NCBI GenBank assembly: GCA_005879245.1
Contig: VBLA01000485.1
Span: forward strand, 1 to 5,607
Reading direction: 5' to 3'
DNA from: Deltaproteobacteria bacterium
Lineage (GTDB): Bacteria > Desulfobacterota > Binatia > DP-6
Length of the DNA stretch: 5,607 nucleotides
The notes beneath the pieces are model-generated. The model ran no database searches. It was not told the DNA's origin and worked only from the letters and a program-made list of their open reading frames with translations. Of this stretch, positions 1 to 5,607 are shown piece by piece. The position numbers were made by a program, and so were the translations under genes. Position 1 is the first letter of the stretch; the number at the start of each line of letters is the position of its first letter.

Positions 1-554
<554 letters not shown>

Positions 555-744
555 AGCTGGAGAAAATGCGGACGCGCCATCGGCACGACCGCATCGATTC
601 GCTACTGCACACGCGAACCTGGTCCAGCACGACACAAAAATCGCGCTGTTCGTCTTTCACTACGCTTGGACCCGTTCCGCACATCTGCATGCGCGAACGA
701 GGGCGCTACTATTTAGTTTTCAAAGACCGGCTGCTTCGGGGAGA
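555..744 (-). other. rRNA operon leader (precursor 5' region)
   Basis: About 190 nt lie between the predicted transcription start (~744) and the mature 16S 5' end (~554). No coding frame with family features is seen on either strand. The leader holds a boxA-like antitermination site near its start and a palindrome at its end. In other bacteria this region pairs with sequence beyond the 16S 3' end to form the RNase III processing stalk. That partner lies outside the window, so the stalk cannot be checked here. Confidence 0.75.
709..728 (-). promoter_or_regulatory. boxA-like antitermination site of the rRNA leader
   Basis: The minus strand reads GGTCTTTGAAAACTAAATAG. It closely resembles the rRNA leader boxA of Bacillus and many other bacteria (TGTTCTTTGAAAACT), the RNA site bound by NusB-NusE during rRNA antitermination. 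It sits about 15 nt after the predicted start of transcription and 155 nt before 16S, a normal place for boxA. The function is inferred from sequence match and position. Confidence 0.75.
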
Positions 745-750
745 CCCGCT

Positions 751-779
751 CTTATAGGTCAGGCTCACGAGACTGTCAA
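751..779 (-). promoter_or_regulatory. Sigma-70 type promoter of the rRNA operon
   Basis: On the minus strand a perfect -35 box TTGACA (779 to 774) is followed by exactly 17 nt and a -10 box TATAAG (756 to 751), five of six matches to TATAAT. The predicted start is near 743-745. The discriminator after the -10 box is GC-rich (AGCGGG). In other bacteria such discriminators at rRNA promoters give sensitivity to ppGpp and the initiating nucleotide, so stringent control is likely but inferred. The spacing, strength and position upstream of boxA and 16S make this the clear rrn promoter. Confidence 0.88.
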
Positions 780-794
780 GGCGACATGGAGGCG

Positions 795-828
795 AAAACG
801 GCCCTGAGGAGCCTCGAAGCACCGTTTT
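795..828 (-). terminator. Terminator-like hairpin after tyrS
   Basis: On the minus strand AAAACGG (828-822) is complementary to CCGTTTT (801-795). Between them, GAGG-CT-CCTC can form an inner hairpin. The structure starts 21 nt after the tyrS stop and ends about 15 bp before the rRNA -35 box. It ends in four T residues, so it is a modest intrinsic terminator, and being A/T-flanked it could work in both directions. The middle of the stem is imperfect. It would separate tyrS-operon transcription from the rRNA promoter. Confidence 0.45.
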
Positions 829-849
829 ATTGGGTGCCGAGGACGGTCT

Positions 850-2043
850 TCAGGCAGGTTCGGAGAACGTCACCTCCGCCAGGCGTCGGCGTCCGACCTT
901 GAGCAGGCGGTGCACTCCTCTCCGGAAGCGGAAGTTCAGGTCGACGGGCCGGCCGTCGACCTGCACGGCGCCCTGAGCCACCAGGCGGCGCGCCTCGCTG
1001 GTGGAAGGTGCAAATCCGATCTCCCGGATGAGCTCGCAGATCCAGACGTCCGCCGCACCCGTCCGGACCTCGATCGGCGTTGGCCGGTGAGGCGCGCGCC
1101 GCTGGTGCCGCTCCTCGAAAAAGCGTCCTGCTCCCTCCGCGGCCGCGGGATCGTGAAAGCGCGCCACCAGCTCCGCCGCCAGGGCCTTCTTGGCCTCCAT
1201 GGGATGCACCTCGCCGCGTCGCACCGCCGCCTGCTGTTCCTCCGGAGCAGCGCTGAGCAACGCATAGTAGCGCAGCATGAGCGGGTCGCTGAGGGACATG
1301 AGCTTTCCGTACATCTCCTCGGGAGCCTCGGAGATCCCGATGTGGTTCCCGAGACTCTTCGACATCTTCTGGACGCCGTCGGTCCCCTCGAGCAGCGGGA
1401 GCACCATCGCCACCTGACCCCGTTGTCCCGCATCGCGCTGCAGATCGCGCCCGACGAGAAGGTTGAAGGTCTGGTCGGTTCCACCCAGCTCCACATCCGC
1501 ACGCACCGCCACCGAATCGTAGCCCTGCAGGAGCGGGTAGAGGAACTCGTGCATGCCGATCGGCGTACCGGCACGGTACCGGCGGCGAAAGTCGTCACGC
1601 TCGAGCATCCGCGCCACGGTCATCTTGGCGGCCAGCCGGATCACCTCTTCGAGAGCGAGCGGGGCTAGCCACTCCGTGTTCCGGCGTACCTCCGTTCGCT
1701 CCCGACGGAGCACCTTGAAGACTTGCGCCTCGTACGTGCGCGCATGGGCTTCGACCTCCGCGCGCGACAAGGGCGGTCGGGTGGCAGACCTCCCGCTCGG
1801 GTCACCGATCAGCGCCGTGAAATCGCCGATGATGAGGACTGCGTGATGCCCGAGATCCTGGAACTGCCGGACCTTCGTCAGTGCGACCGTGTGGCCGAGG
1901 TGGATGTCGGGCGCCGTCGGATCCACCCCCAGCTTCACGCGCAGCGATCGACCCTCGCCCAGGCGGGCGACGAGCTCTTCCTCCGGCGTGATCTCGACGA
2001 CGCCACGCCGCAGGGTGGCGAGCTGCGCCTCGGGGCTCACCAC
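850..2043 (-). CDS. tyrS: Tyrosyl-tRNA synthetase (TyrS type 2)
   Basis: This class I aminoacyl-tRNA synthetase charges tRNA-Tyr with tyrosine in the cytoplasm using ATP. Counting from the GTG at 2043 it has 397 residues, normal for the type 2 TyrS subfamily. Visible motifs are GVDPTAPDIHLGH with the HIGH signature as HLGH (48-51), QGYDS (173-177), GGTDQ (187-191) and a perfect KMSKS loop (226-230). A C-terminal S4 RNA-binding domain lies at about 330-397 (SEARRLVAQGAVQVDGRPV). The frame stays open upstream to 2268, but that part is arginine-rich read-through of the ymdB-like gene in another frame. The GTG at 2043 is chosen because GAGGTG lies 7 nt before it; the adjacent GTG at 2040 is an alternative. 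The gene starts 4 nt after the preceding stop, and its ribosome site lies in the last codons of that gene, so coupling is likely. Confidence 0.96.
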   Translation of the reverse strand: MVSPEAQLATLRRGVVEITPEEELVARLGEGRSLRVKLGVDPTAPDIHLGHTVALTKVRQFQDLGHHAVLIIGDFTALIGDPSGRSATRPPLSRAEVEAHARTYEAQVFKVLRRERTEVRRNTEWLAPLALEEVIRLAAKMTVARMLERDDFRRRYRAGTPIGMHEFLYPLLQGYDSVAVRADVELGGTDQTFNLLVGRDLQRDAGQRGQVAMVLPLLEGTDGVQKMSKSLGNHIGISEAPEEMYGKLMSLSDPLMLRYYALLSAAPEEQQAAVRRGEVHPMEAKKALAAELVARFHDPAAAEGAGRFFEERHQRRAPHRPTPIEVRTGAADVWICELIREIGFAPSTSEARRLVAQGAVQVDGRPVDLNFRFRRGVHRLLKVGRRRLAEVTFSEPA

Positions 2044-2056
2044 GCGTTCACACCTC
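2044..2056 (-). promoter_or_regulatory. Ribosome binding site that fixes the tyrS start
   Basis: The minus strand reads GAGGTG followed by TGAACGC and then GTG. The Shine-Dalgarno GAGGTG also encodes the last two residues (E-V) of the upstream phosphoesterase, whose TGA stop follows at once. This arrangement supports a GTG start at 2043 rather than the longer open frame. It also shows that the end of the upstream gene is in its native frame. Confidence 0.7.
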
Positions 2057-2707
2057 GACTCGCTCGCGGACCCGGCGGATTGCGCTCGCTCGACCCGTCG
2101 CCTCGTCAACGTCGACGATCCCCCCCTGCACGATGACCGTCCCCGTCGCCACGTCGTCGGCGGTCTGGACGTGCGTGTGGCTACCGAAGACCGCCGATAC
2201 CTTGCCGTCGAGAAAGCGGCCCATCCCGACCTTCTCGGAGGTCGCCTCCGCATGCATGTCGACGACAATGACGCTCGAGTGCCTTCTCAGTTCCTCCACT
2301 GCCTCCGCGCCGGCCCGGAACGGACATTCGGCAGGCGGCATGAACACCCGGCCGATCAGGTTGAGAACGCCGACGCGCACGTCCGAGCGACGCGCCGTCT
2401 GTACGGTCCACCCGAGCCCCGGCACGTCCCGCGCGAAGTTGAGCGGGCGCAGCAGGCGATCCGTCTCGCGCATGTACGGGATGATGTCGCGGTTCTGCCA
2501 GACGTGATTTCCCGTCGTGACGACATCCACACCCGACTCGTATAGCTCCTCGGCGCTGCGGGGGTCGATGCCCTTTCCCCCCGACGCATTCTCGCCGTTG
2601 GCGATGACGAACTGGATGCTTTCGCGCGCCATCAGGCGAGGAAGGAACGCCGCCAGCGCGCGCCGGCCCGGTCGCCCAACAACGTCCCCGAGAAAAAGCA
2701 GCCGCAT
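2048..2707 (-). CDS. ymdB: YmdB-family metallophosphoesterase with an internal deletion
   Basis: The 219-residue product belongs to the TIGR00282/YmdB calcineurin-like phosphoesterases, binuclear-metal enzymes. Bacillus subtilis YmdB hydrolyses 2',3'-cyclic nucleotides and affects RNA levels and biofilm decisions. The metal-site residues expected from that protein are present: D8 (GDVVG), E39-N40 (NGEN), N67-H68 (GNH), H152 (DMHAEATSEK), and H177 and H179 (GSHTHVQTAD). Family members usually have about 260 residues. Here TAD (182-184) jumps straight to DVATGTVIVQGGIVDVDE, the normal C-terminal strand. About 42 residues between them, including the usual GMTGP stretch, are absent without a frame change. 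The ATG lies 3 nt after the rny stop and has no clear Shine-Dalgarno, so it probably depends on coupling to rny. Family assignment is firm; activity of this shortened form is uncertain. Confidence 0.88.
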   Translation of the reverse strand: MRLLFLGDVVGRPGRRALAAFLPRLMARESIQFVIANGENASGGKGIDPRSAEELYESGVDVVTTGNHVWQNRDIIPYMRETDRLLRPLNFARDVPGLGWTVQTARRSDVRVGVLNLIGRVFMPPAECPFRAGAEAVEELRRHSSVIVVDMHAEATSEKVGMGRFLDGKVSAVFGSHTHVQTADDVATGTVIVQGGIVDVDEATGRASAIRRVRERVEV

Positions 2708-2710
2708 CGG

Positions 2711-4279
2711 TCAGCGCGCGAGGTCGCTCGCCCGCGTCTCTCGAATGACTGTCACCTTGATCTGCCCGGGGTAGGTCATCTCTTGCTCGATCTTCCGGGC
2801 GACGTCCCGTGCGAGGAGCGCCGCCTGGTCGTCGGGGACCGTCCCGGGATCGACGATGATGCGGATCTCCCGGCCGGCCTGTACGGCGAACGACTTCTCG
2901 ACCCCCCGGAACGAGCTGCTGATGCGCTCGAGATCCTCGAGGCGCTTCACGTAGCTCTCGAGCACCTCGCGCCGTGCGCCCGGACGAGCGCCCGAGAGGG
3001 CGTCGGCCGCATCCACGAGCGGGGCGAGAATCGTCTCGGCCCGCACTTCCTCATGATGCGCCGCGATGGCGTTCACGATCTTTGCCGACTCGCCGTACTT
3101 GCGGGCGATCTCGCCCCCGATGATGGCGTGCGAGCCCTCGACCTCGTGGGTGAGCGCCTTGCCGATGTCGTGGAGCAGCGCCGCGCGACGCGCTTGCTTT
3201 TCGTTCAGCCCCAGCTCGGCGGCCATCGCCCCCGCGATGAAGGCCGCCTCGATCGAATGCATCAATACGTTCTGGGCGTAGCTGTAGCGGTACTTCAGCA
3301 TACCGATCAGCTTCACGAGCTCGGGATGGATGCCGTGCACCCCGACCTCGAGCACGGCACGCTGCCCCGCCTCGCGGACGGCGGCATCGAGATCCTGTTC
3401 GGCCTTGCGCACGACCTCCTCGATCCGGCCCGGGTGGATGCGGCCGTCTGACACCAGTCGCTCGAGCGCCAGCCGTGCCAGCTCACGGCGGATCGGATTG
3501 TGGCACGAGATGACGACCACTTCGGGCGTGTCATCGATGATCAGGTCCACGCCCGTCGCCGCCTCGATGGCGCGGATGTTCCGTCCCTCGCGGCCGATGA
3601 TCCGGCCCTTCATGTCGTCGCTCGGCAGCGCTACCACCGAGACGGTCCGTTCCGTCACGAACTCCCCGGCCAGGCGCTCGATGGCGACCGAGATGATCTT
3701 CTTGGCGCGTCGATCGGCCTCCTCCCGTCCCTCCTGCTCGATCTGCCGGATGTGCCGCGCAGCGTCGTGCCGCGCCTCGTCGAGCATCTGTTCGACGAGA
3801 GTCCGCTTGGCTTCATCCCGCGTCATACTCGCTGCCTGCTCGAGCTTCTCGCGCACCGAGTCGACGAGCCGATCGTACTCGGTGCGCCGTTGTTCGAGAC
3901 CGCGCTCGCGCTGGCGCAGCGCCTCGTCGCGCGCACTCAGGTCGCCCTCGCGCTGTGCGAAGACCTCGACCTTCTGCGCGACGCTCTCCTCCTTCTGTGC
4001 CACCCGCTTTTCCAGCGCCGTCAACTCCCGGCGTTGGTCGCGCGCCTCGTCCTCCCACTCGGCCTTCACCTTGATGAGCAGATCCTTACCCTGGATCTGC
4101 GCCTCTCGTCGGATGGCCTCGCCTTCCTTCCGGGCCTCCTCCAAAATGCGGGAGGCGGTCCCCTCGGCTACGCTCTTGAGCGCCGCCAGTTGTTGGCGCC
4201 GGAAGCGGTAGAAGAGCCAGACTGCACCCGCTCCGGCAGCAAGTCCGATGAGGACCCAGAGCAGGACCATCATGGTCAT
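2711..4279 (-). CDS. rny: Ribonuclease Y (membrane-anchored endoribonuclease)
   Basis: RNase Y is a 5'-end-sensitive endoribonuclease that starts mRNA decay in bacteria lacking or supplementing RNase E. From ATG 4279 it has 522 residues, the usual size. Domains in order are: one N-terminal transmembrane helix (about 4-24, VLLWVLIGLAAGAGAVWLF); a long charged coiled coil (about 28-200); a KH RNA-binding domain with GRIIGREGRNIRAIE (225-239); and an HD domain with H341, the H370-D371 pair (LLHDIGKA), AHHEE (407-411) and D423 (LVDAADALSGARPGARRE). The start is set by AAGGAG (4288-4293) 8 nt upstream. The ATG overlaps the folate-gene stop as ATGA, a translational-coupling signature. An uninterrupted frame continues upstream to 4795, but only because the folate gene is shifted; the normal RNase Y start is the membrane helix. 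The ymdB-like gene follows after 3 nt, a pairing known from many genomes. Confidence 0.97.
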   Translation of the reverse strand: MTMMVLLWVLIGLAAGAGAVWLFYRFRRQQLAALKSVAEGTASRILEEARKEGEAIRREAQIQGKDLLIKVKAEWEDEARDQRRELTALEKRVAQKEESVAQKVEVFAQREGDLSARDEALRQRERGLEQRRTEYDRLVDSVREKLEQAASMTRDEAKRTLVEQMLDEARHDAARHIRQIEQEGREEADRRAKKIISVAIERLAGEFVTERTVSVVALPSDDMKGRIIGREGRNIRAIEAATGVDLIIDDTPEVVVISCHNPIRRELARLALERLVSDGRIHPGRIEEVVRKAEQDLDAAVREAGQRAVLEVGVHGIHPELVKLIGMLKYRYSYAQNVLMHSIEAAFIAGAMAAELGLNEKQARRAALLHDIGKALTHEVEGSHAIIGGEIARKYGESAKIVNAIAAHHEEVRAETILAPLVDAADALSGARPGARREVLESYVKRLEDLERISSSFRGVEKSFAVQAGREIRIIVDPGTVPDDQAALLARDVARKIEQEMTYPGQIKVTVIRETRASDLAR

Positions 4280-4795
4280 GGTCGGTTCTCCTTCTCGTCC
4301 GCGGAGCGCTCGACGCCGGCCAGCACGCGCGCGTCGGTCACCACCACGTGCATCCGGACGTCCCAGCTCGCTTCGGGTACGAACGGCACGACCTGGAACT
4401 CGTAGGCGAGACCGAGCCGTGCCGCGCCGGGGTGCGCCGCGAGTGCGCGATCGTACCACCCACCGCCACGCCCGAGCCGTGCCCCGCGCGGCGGGGCCGG
4501 GAACCCATTCGTCGGGCTCGGGGCAAAGGAAGTCCAGGCGATCCTGACCGACGCGGGGGTAGTAGATCGCCTTGCCCGCCGCCCGGGCAGCCGCCGCGAG
4601 GGGCCCCGGATCTACCTCGTTTTCGCTCGGAACGTAGGCGACCAGGTGGCGCGCCGCGACGAACATCGGCAGCTCGACCGTCCGCGCGCACACCTTCACC
4701 GAGAGCCCCGCCGCCGCCCCGGCAAGCAGGCGGCTCCGCGCGGCTCGCAGCCGGCGCCTGAGGCGCCTTTTTGCTTGCTCGTGATTCTCCCTCAT
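4276..4795 (-). pseudogene. 5-formyltetrahydrofolate cyclo-ligase, frameshifted by an internal deletion
   Basis: The intact enzyme (MTHFS, YgfA/FAU1 family) uses ATP to convert 5-formyl-THF to 5,10-methenyl-THF in folate one-carbon metabolism. From ATG 4795, residues 1-101 look normal: basic KRRLRRRLRAARS, then AYVPSENEVDPGPL and DRLDFLCPEPDEWVPGP. The C-terminal part is also normal but lies in another frame, from about 4485 to the TGA at 4278-4276: RGARLGRGGGWYDRAL (the glycine-rich nucleotide/substrate loop), GLAYEFQVVPFVPE, then VVVTDARVL. The usual middle (a LEPxG-type segment and the LVPGVAFD strand, about 30 residues) is missing. The junction falls in the perfect inverted repeat GCCCCGC-CGC-GCGGGGC at 4481-4497. 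As given, the gene cannot make a normal enzyme. It overlaps rny by 4 nt. It is either a real pseudogene or a sequence error; I cannot tell which. Confidence 0.87.
4288..4293 (-). promoter_or_regulatory. Ribosome binding site of rny
   Basis: AAGGAG on the minus strand lies 8 nt before ATG 4279, inside the last codons of the folate gene. It is the best Shine-Dalgarno in the window. It shows that RNase Y has its own start and is not meant to be the C-terminal part of a longer protein. Confidence 0.75.
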
Positions 4796-4814
4796 CCCTG
4801 CGACACGCGGCAGG

Positions 4815-5003
4815 GCGAGGGCGCGGAGGACGGTACCGTCGGCGGCCGCGCTACTGCGGACGTCGCGAGCCGCCTACAGGCAGCATCGTCGAATTCGGGC
4901 TCCGGTGGCCCGACAAGATCACTCGCATGAGATCATCAGTACGCGACGGTCGCGTGAGAGCTGTCCGTGGTAACCGCCCCACCTCGTCCCCTCCCAGTGG
5001 CAT
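4815..5003 (-). ncRNA. ssrS: Probable 6S RNA (ssrS)
   Basis: 6S RNA binds sigma-70 RNA polymerase by mimicking an open promoter. No gene fills the ~240 nt between zapA and the folate gene, which is the conserved proteobacterial location of ssrS. The minus strand folds as nested stems: 4985-4991 with 4826-4832 (7 bp, one G-U), 4974-4978 with 4841-4845 (GGCGG/CCGCC), and 4963-4967 with 4857-4861 (CGGAC/GTCCG). Inside are hairpins at 4941-4955, 4917-4934, 4895-4913 (TCGGGC/GCCCGA) and 4869-4884. The element CTGCCTGTAGGCGGC, just 3' of a GC hairpin, resembles CAGCCTGCGGCGGC of E. coli 6S in the same relative place. The length, about 165-190 nt, fits. Ends are estimates, and no clear promoter or 3' terminator was found. 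The call rests on synteny plus fold; a covariance-model search was not possible. Confidence 0.6.
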
Positions 5004-5006
5004 CTT

Positions 5007-5033
5007 GGCTCGGCGTCCGGATGACGCCGAGCC
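5007..5033 (-). terminator. Perfect 11-bp hairpin right after zapA
   Basis: GGCTCGGCGTC and GACGCCGAGCC form a perfect 11-bp inverted repeat around a 5-nt loop, starting 1 nt after the zapA stop codon. Its position suggests a transcription terminator or RNA 3'-end stabiliser for zapA. It lacks a T-tract on both strands, so it is not a standard intrinsic terminator. It separates zapA from the 6S candidate and could also mark a processing boundary. Confidence 0.5.
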
Positions 5034-5034
5034 G

Positions 5035-5322
5035 TCAGATCTGCACCTGTGCCTGTTCGGACTCCTTGAGAGTACGTGCGAGGTTCCGTGACAAATCCTC
5101 GATCTGCCTCGTTAACTGAGCGAAGTCGCGCTGGAGTTTATGCAATTCGTCAGCGATGTGCAACGCGGCCAGGACGGCAACCGCCAGCGTCCCTCCCGCC
5201 GACGCGGCGCGCCGCATCCTCCCCTCGAGGAATGCGGCCAGCTCGTGCACGTAGGCCTCGTCCTCGTCGCTCTGGACCGTGAAGGGAAGCCCCAGAATGG
5301 TGACGTTGAACGGGCGCGGCAC
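5035..5322 (-). CDS. zapA: Cell division protein ZapA
   Basis: ZapA binds FtsZ filaments at midcell and bundles them, stabilising the division ring. The 95-residue product has the family layout. An N-terminal beta part (FNVTILGLPFTVQSDEDEAYVHELAAFLEGRM, about 5-36) is followed by a helix with AVAVLAALHIADEL (about 47-60), matching the typical AILAALNIADEL. A C-terminal coiled coil (about 61-90) mediates tetramer formation in the family. The start is GTG at 5322, 4 nt after the stop of the upstream coiled-coil gene; a weak GGGGA lies about 10 nt before it. Length is normal for ZapA (about 90-110). The position upstream of the 6S candidate and the folate gene matches the proteobacterial zapA-ssrS-ygfA order and supports the call. 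Confidence 0.9.
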   Translation of the reverse strand: MPRPFNVTILGLPFTVQSDEDEAYVHELAAFLEGRMRRAASAGGTLAVAVLAALHIADELHKLQRDFAQLTRQIEDLSRNLARTLKESEQAQVQI

Positions 5323-5326
5323 GAGA

Positions 5327-5572
5327 TCAGTCCCCGCTCGGGGAGGACGGCCCGATTCGGCTGAGAATCCGCTCGAGACGCGCCTTCATCTCGACCCGCT
5401 CACGCTCGTACCGTCCCAGCCGCTGGAGGGCTTCCTCGTAGGCGCGGAGCGTGCTGGTCAGCCGCGCGGCCAGCGCCGCACGCTCCCCTTGGAGCTGCTC
5501 GTGATGCGCCAGGAACGTCGCCAGCCGTTCCTGCAAGACTTCCAGCGTCTCCCGGCCCTTAGCGGACAACAT
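5327..5572 (-). CDS. Small coiled-coil protein upstream of zapA (ZapB-like?)
   Basis: This 81-residue, highly charged, almost wholly helical protein lacks a signal peptide or membrane segment. Leucine-rich heptad-like spacing runs from about residue 8 to 70 (LEVLQERLATFLAHHEQL, then ALAARLTSTLRAYEEALQRL), followed by a flexible serine/proline tail. It ends 4 nt before zapA, so the two are very likely co-transcribed and coupled. Small coiled-coil genes often precede zapA in delta-proteobacteria-like genomes, and ZapB is a coiled-coil partner of ZapA in E. coli. A division role is therefore plausible, but I see no motif that proves homology to ZapB. ATG 5572 is the only usable start: an in-frame TAG stands at 5594-5596 and no other start codon lies between. 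No clear Shine-Dalgarno is visible. Confidence 0.75.
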   Translation of the reverse strand: MLSAKGRETLEVLQERLATFLAHHEQLQGERAALAARLTSTLRAYEEALQRLGRYERERVEMKARLERILSRIGPSSPSGD

Positions 5573-5607
5573 CGCAAGCGTTGCGGCAGGACTCTAGTTG
5601 CCGCCTC

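Noticed and set aside
910..1668. Plus-strand open frame of 252 codons opposite tyrS
   Set aside because: Shadow of tyrS. The sense strand shows KMSKS, GGTDQ and S4-domain features.
2044..2268. N-terminal extension of tyrS by 75 codons
   Set aside because: The extension is arginine-rich out-of-frame reading of the ymdB-like gene. A good ribosome site precedes GTG 2043, giving the usual TyrS length.
2783..3451. Long plus-strand open frame opposite rny (222 codons)
   Set aside because: It has no family features. It is an antisense shadow of RNase Y, common in GC-rich DNA; the minus frame carries clear KH and HD motifs.
3330..4405. Two long overlapping plus-strand open frames opposite rny (3330-4211 and 3500-4405)
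   Set aside because: Serine/arginine-rich or leucine-rich low-information translations with no recognisable domain. The opposite strand is a fully conserved gene.
4925..4945. CTGATGA-like hammerhead ribozyme core on the minus strand in the zapA-folate interval
   Set aside because: The companion GAAA core and the three flanking stems are not present; the chance heptamer lies within the 6S-like fold.
5050..5095. TTGTCA near 5090 as a -35 box for a separate 6S promoter
   Set aside because: No acceptable -10 box is found 16-18 nt downstream on the minus strand, so I do not call a promoter there.

Overview
The window is a GC-rich bacterial chromosome segment in which every supported gene reads leftward, on the minus strand. 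In transcription order (right to left) it holds: a small coiled-coil protein gene; zapA; a non-coding stretch that looks like 6S RNA (ssrS); a broken 5-formyltetrahydrofolate cyclo-ligase gene; rny (RNase Y); a YmdB-family phosphoesterase gene; tyrS; a terminator-like hairpin; a strong sigma-70 type rRNA promoter with a boxA-like leader; and the first ~554 nt of a 16S rRNA gene, cut off by the left window edge. The zapA - 6S - folate cyclo-ligase order is the known proteobacterial arrangement. The rny-ymdB pair and the 16S text (for example GATCTTGCGCAATGGGCG and a leader with TCTTTGAAAACT) would fit a delta-proteobacterium-like or neighbouring uncultivated lineage. That placement is inference; phylum was not resolved.

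Region by region: 5327-5572 and 5035-5322 are two tightly spaced cell-division type genes (4-nt gap). Positions 5007-5033 hold a perfect 11-bp hairpin just after the zapA stop. Positions ~4815-5003 fold into a nested stem with internal hairpins and hold the 6S candidate. Positions 4276-4795 are the folate gene, whose first and last thirds are clear but lie in different reading frames because about 30 codons of the middle are missing. Positions 2711-4279 are a complete RNase Y, overlapping the folate stop codon by ATGA. Positions 2048-2707 are a YmdB-like gene with all metal ligands but an apparent in-frame loss of about 42 codons. Positions 850-2043 are a full-length TyrS starting with GTG. 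Positions 555-849 hold terminator, promoter and rRNA leader.

The genes form one run with gaps of 3-4 nt or overlaps from the folate gene to tyrS, so co-transcription and translational coupling are likely. The content is mostly RNA metabolism and translation (6S RNA, RNase Y, TyrS, rRNA), with folate one-carbon supply and division genes upstream. I see no mobile element, CRISPR array, phage gene or defence system. The real surprises are the two internal deletions in neighbouring genes. One of them joins the folate enzyme's N-terminus in frame to RNase Y, making a 694-codon open frame that is probably not a genuine designed fusion. Whether these are true mutations or sequence/assembly errors is the main question for this window.
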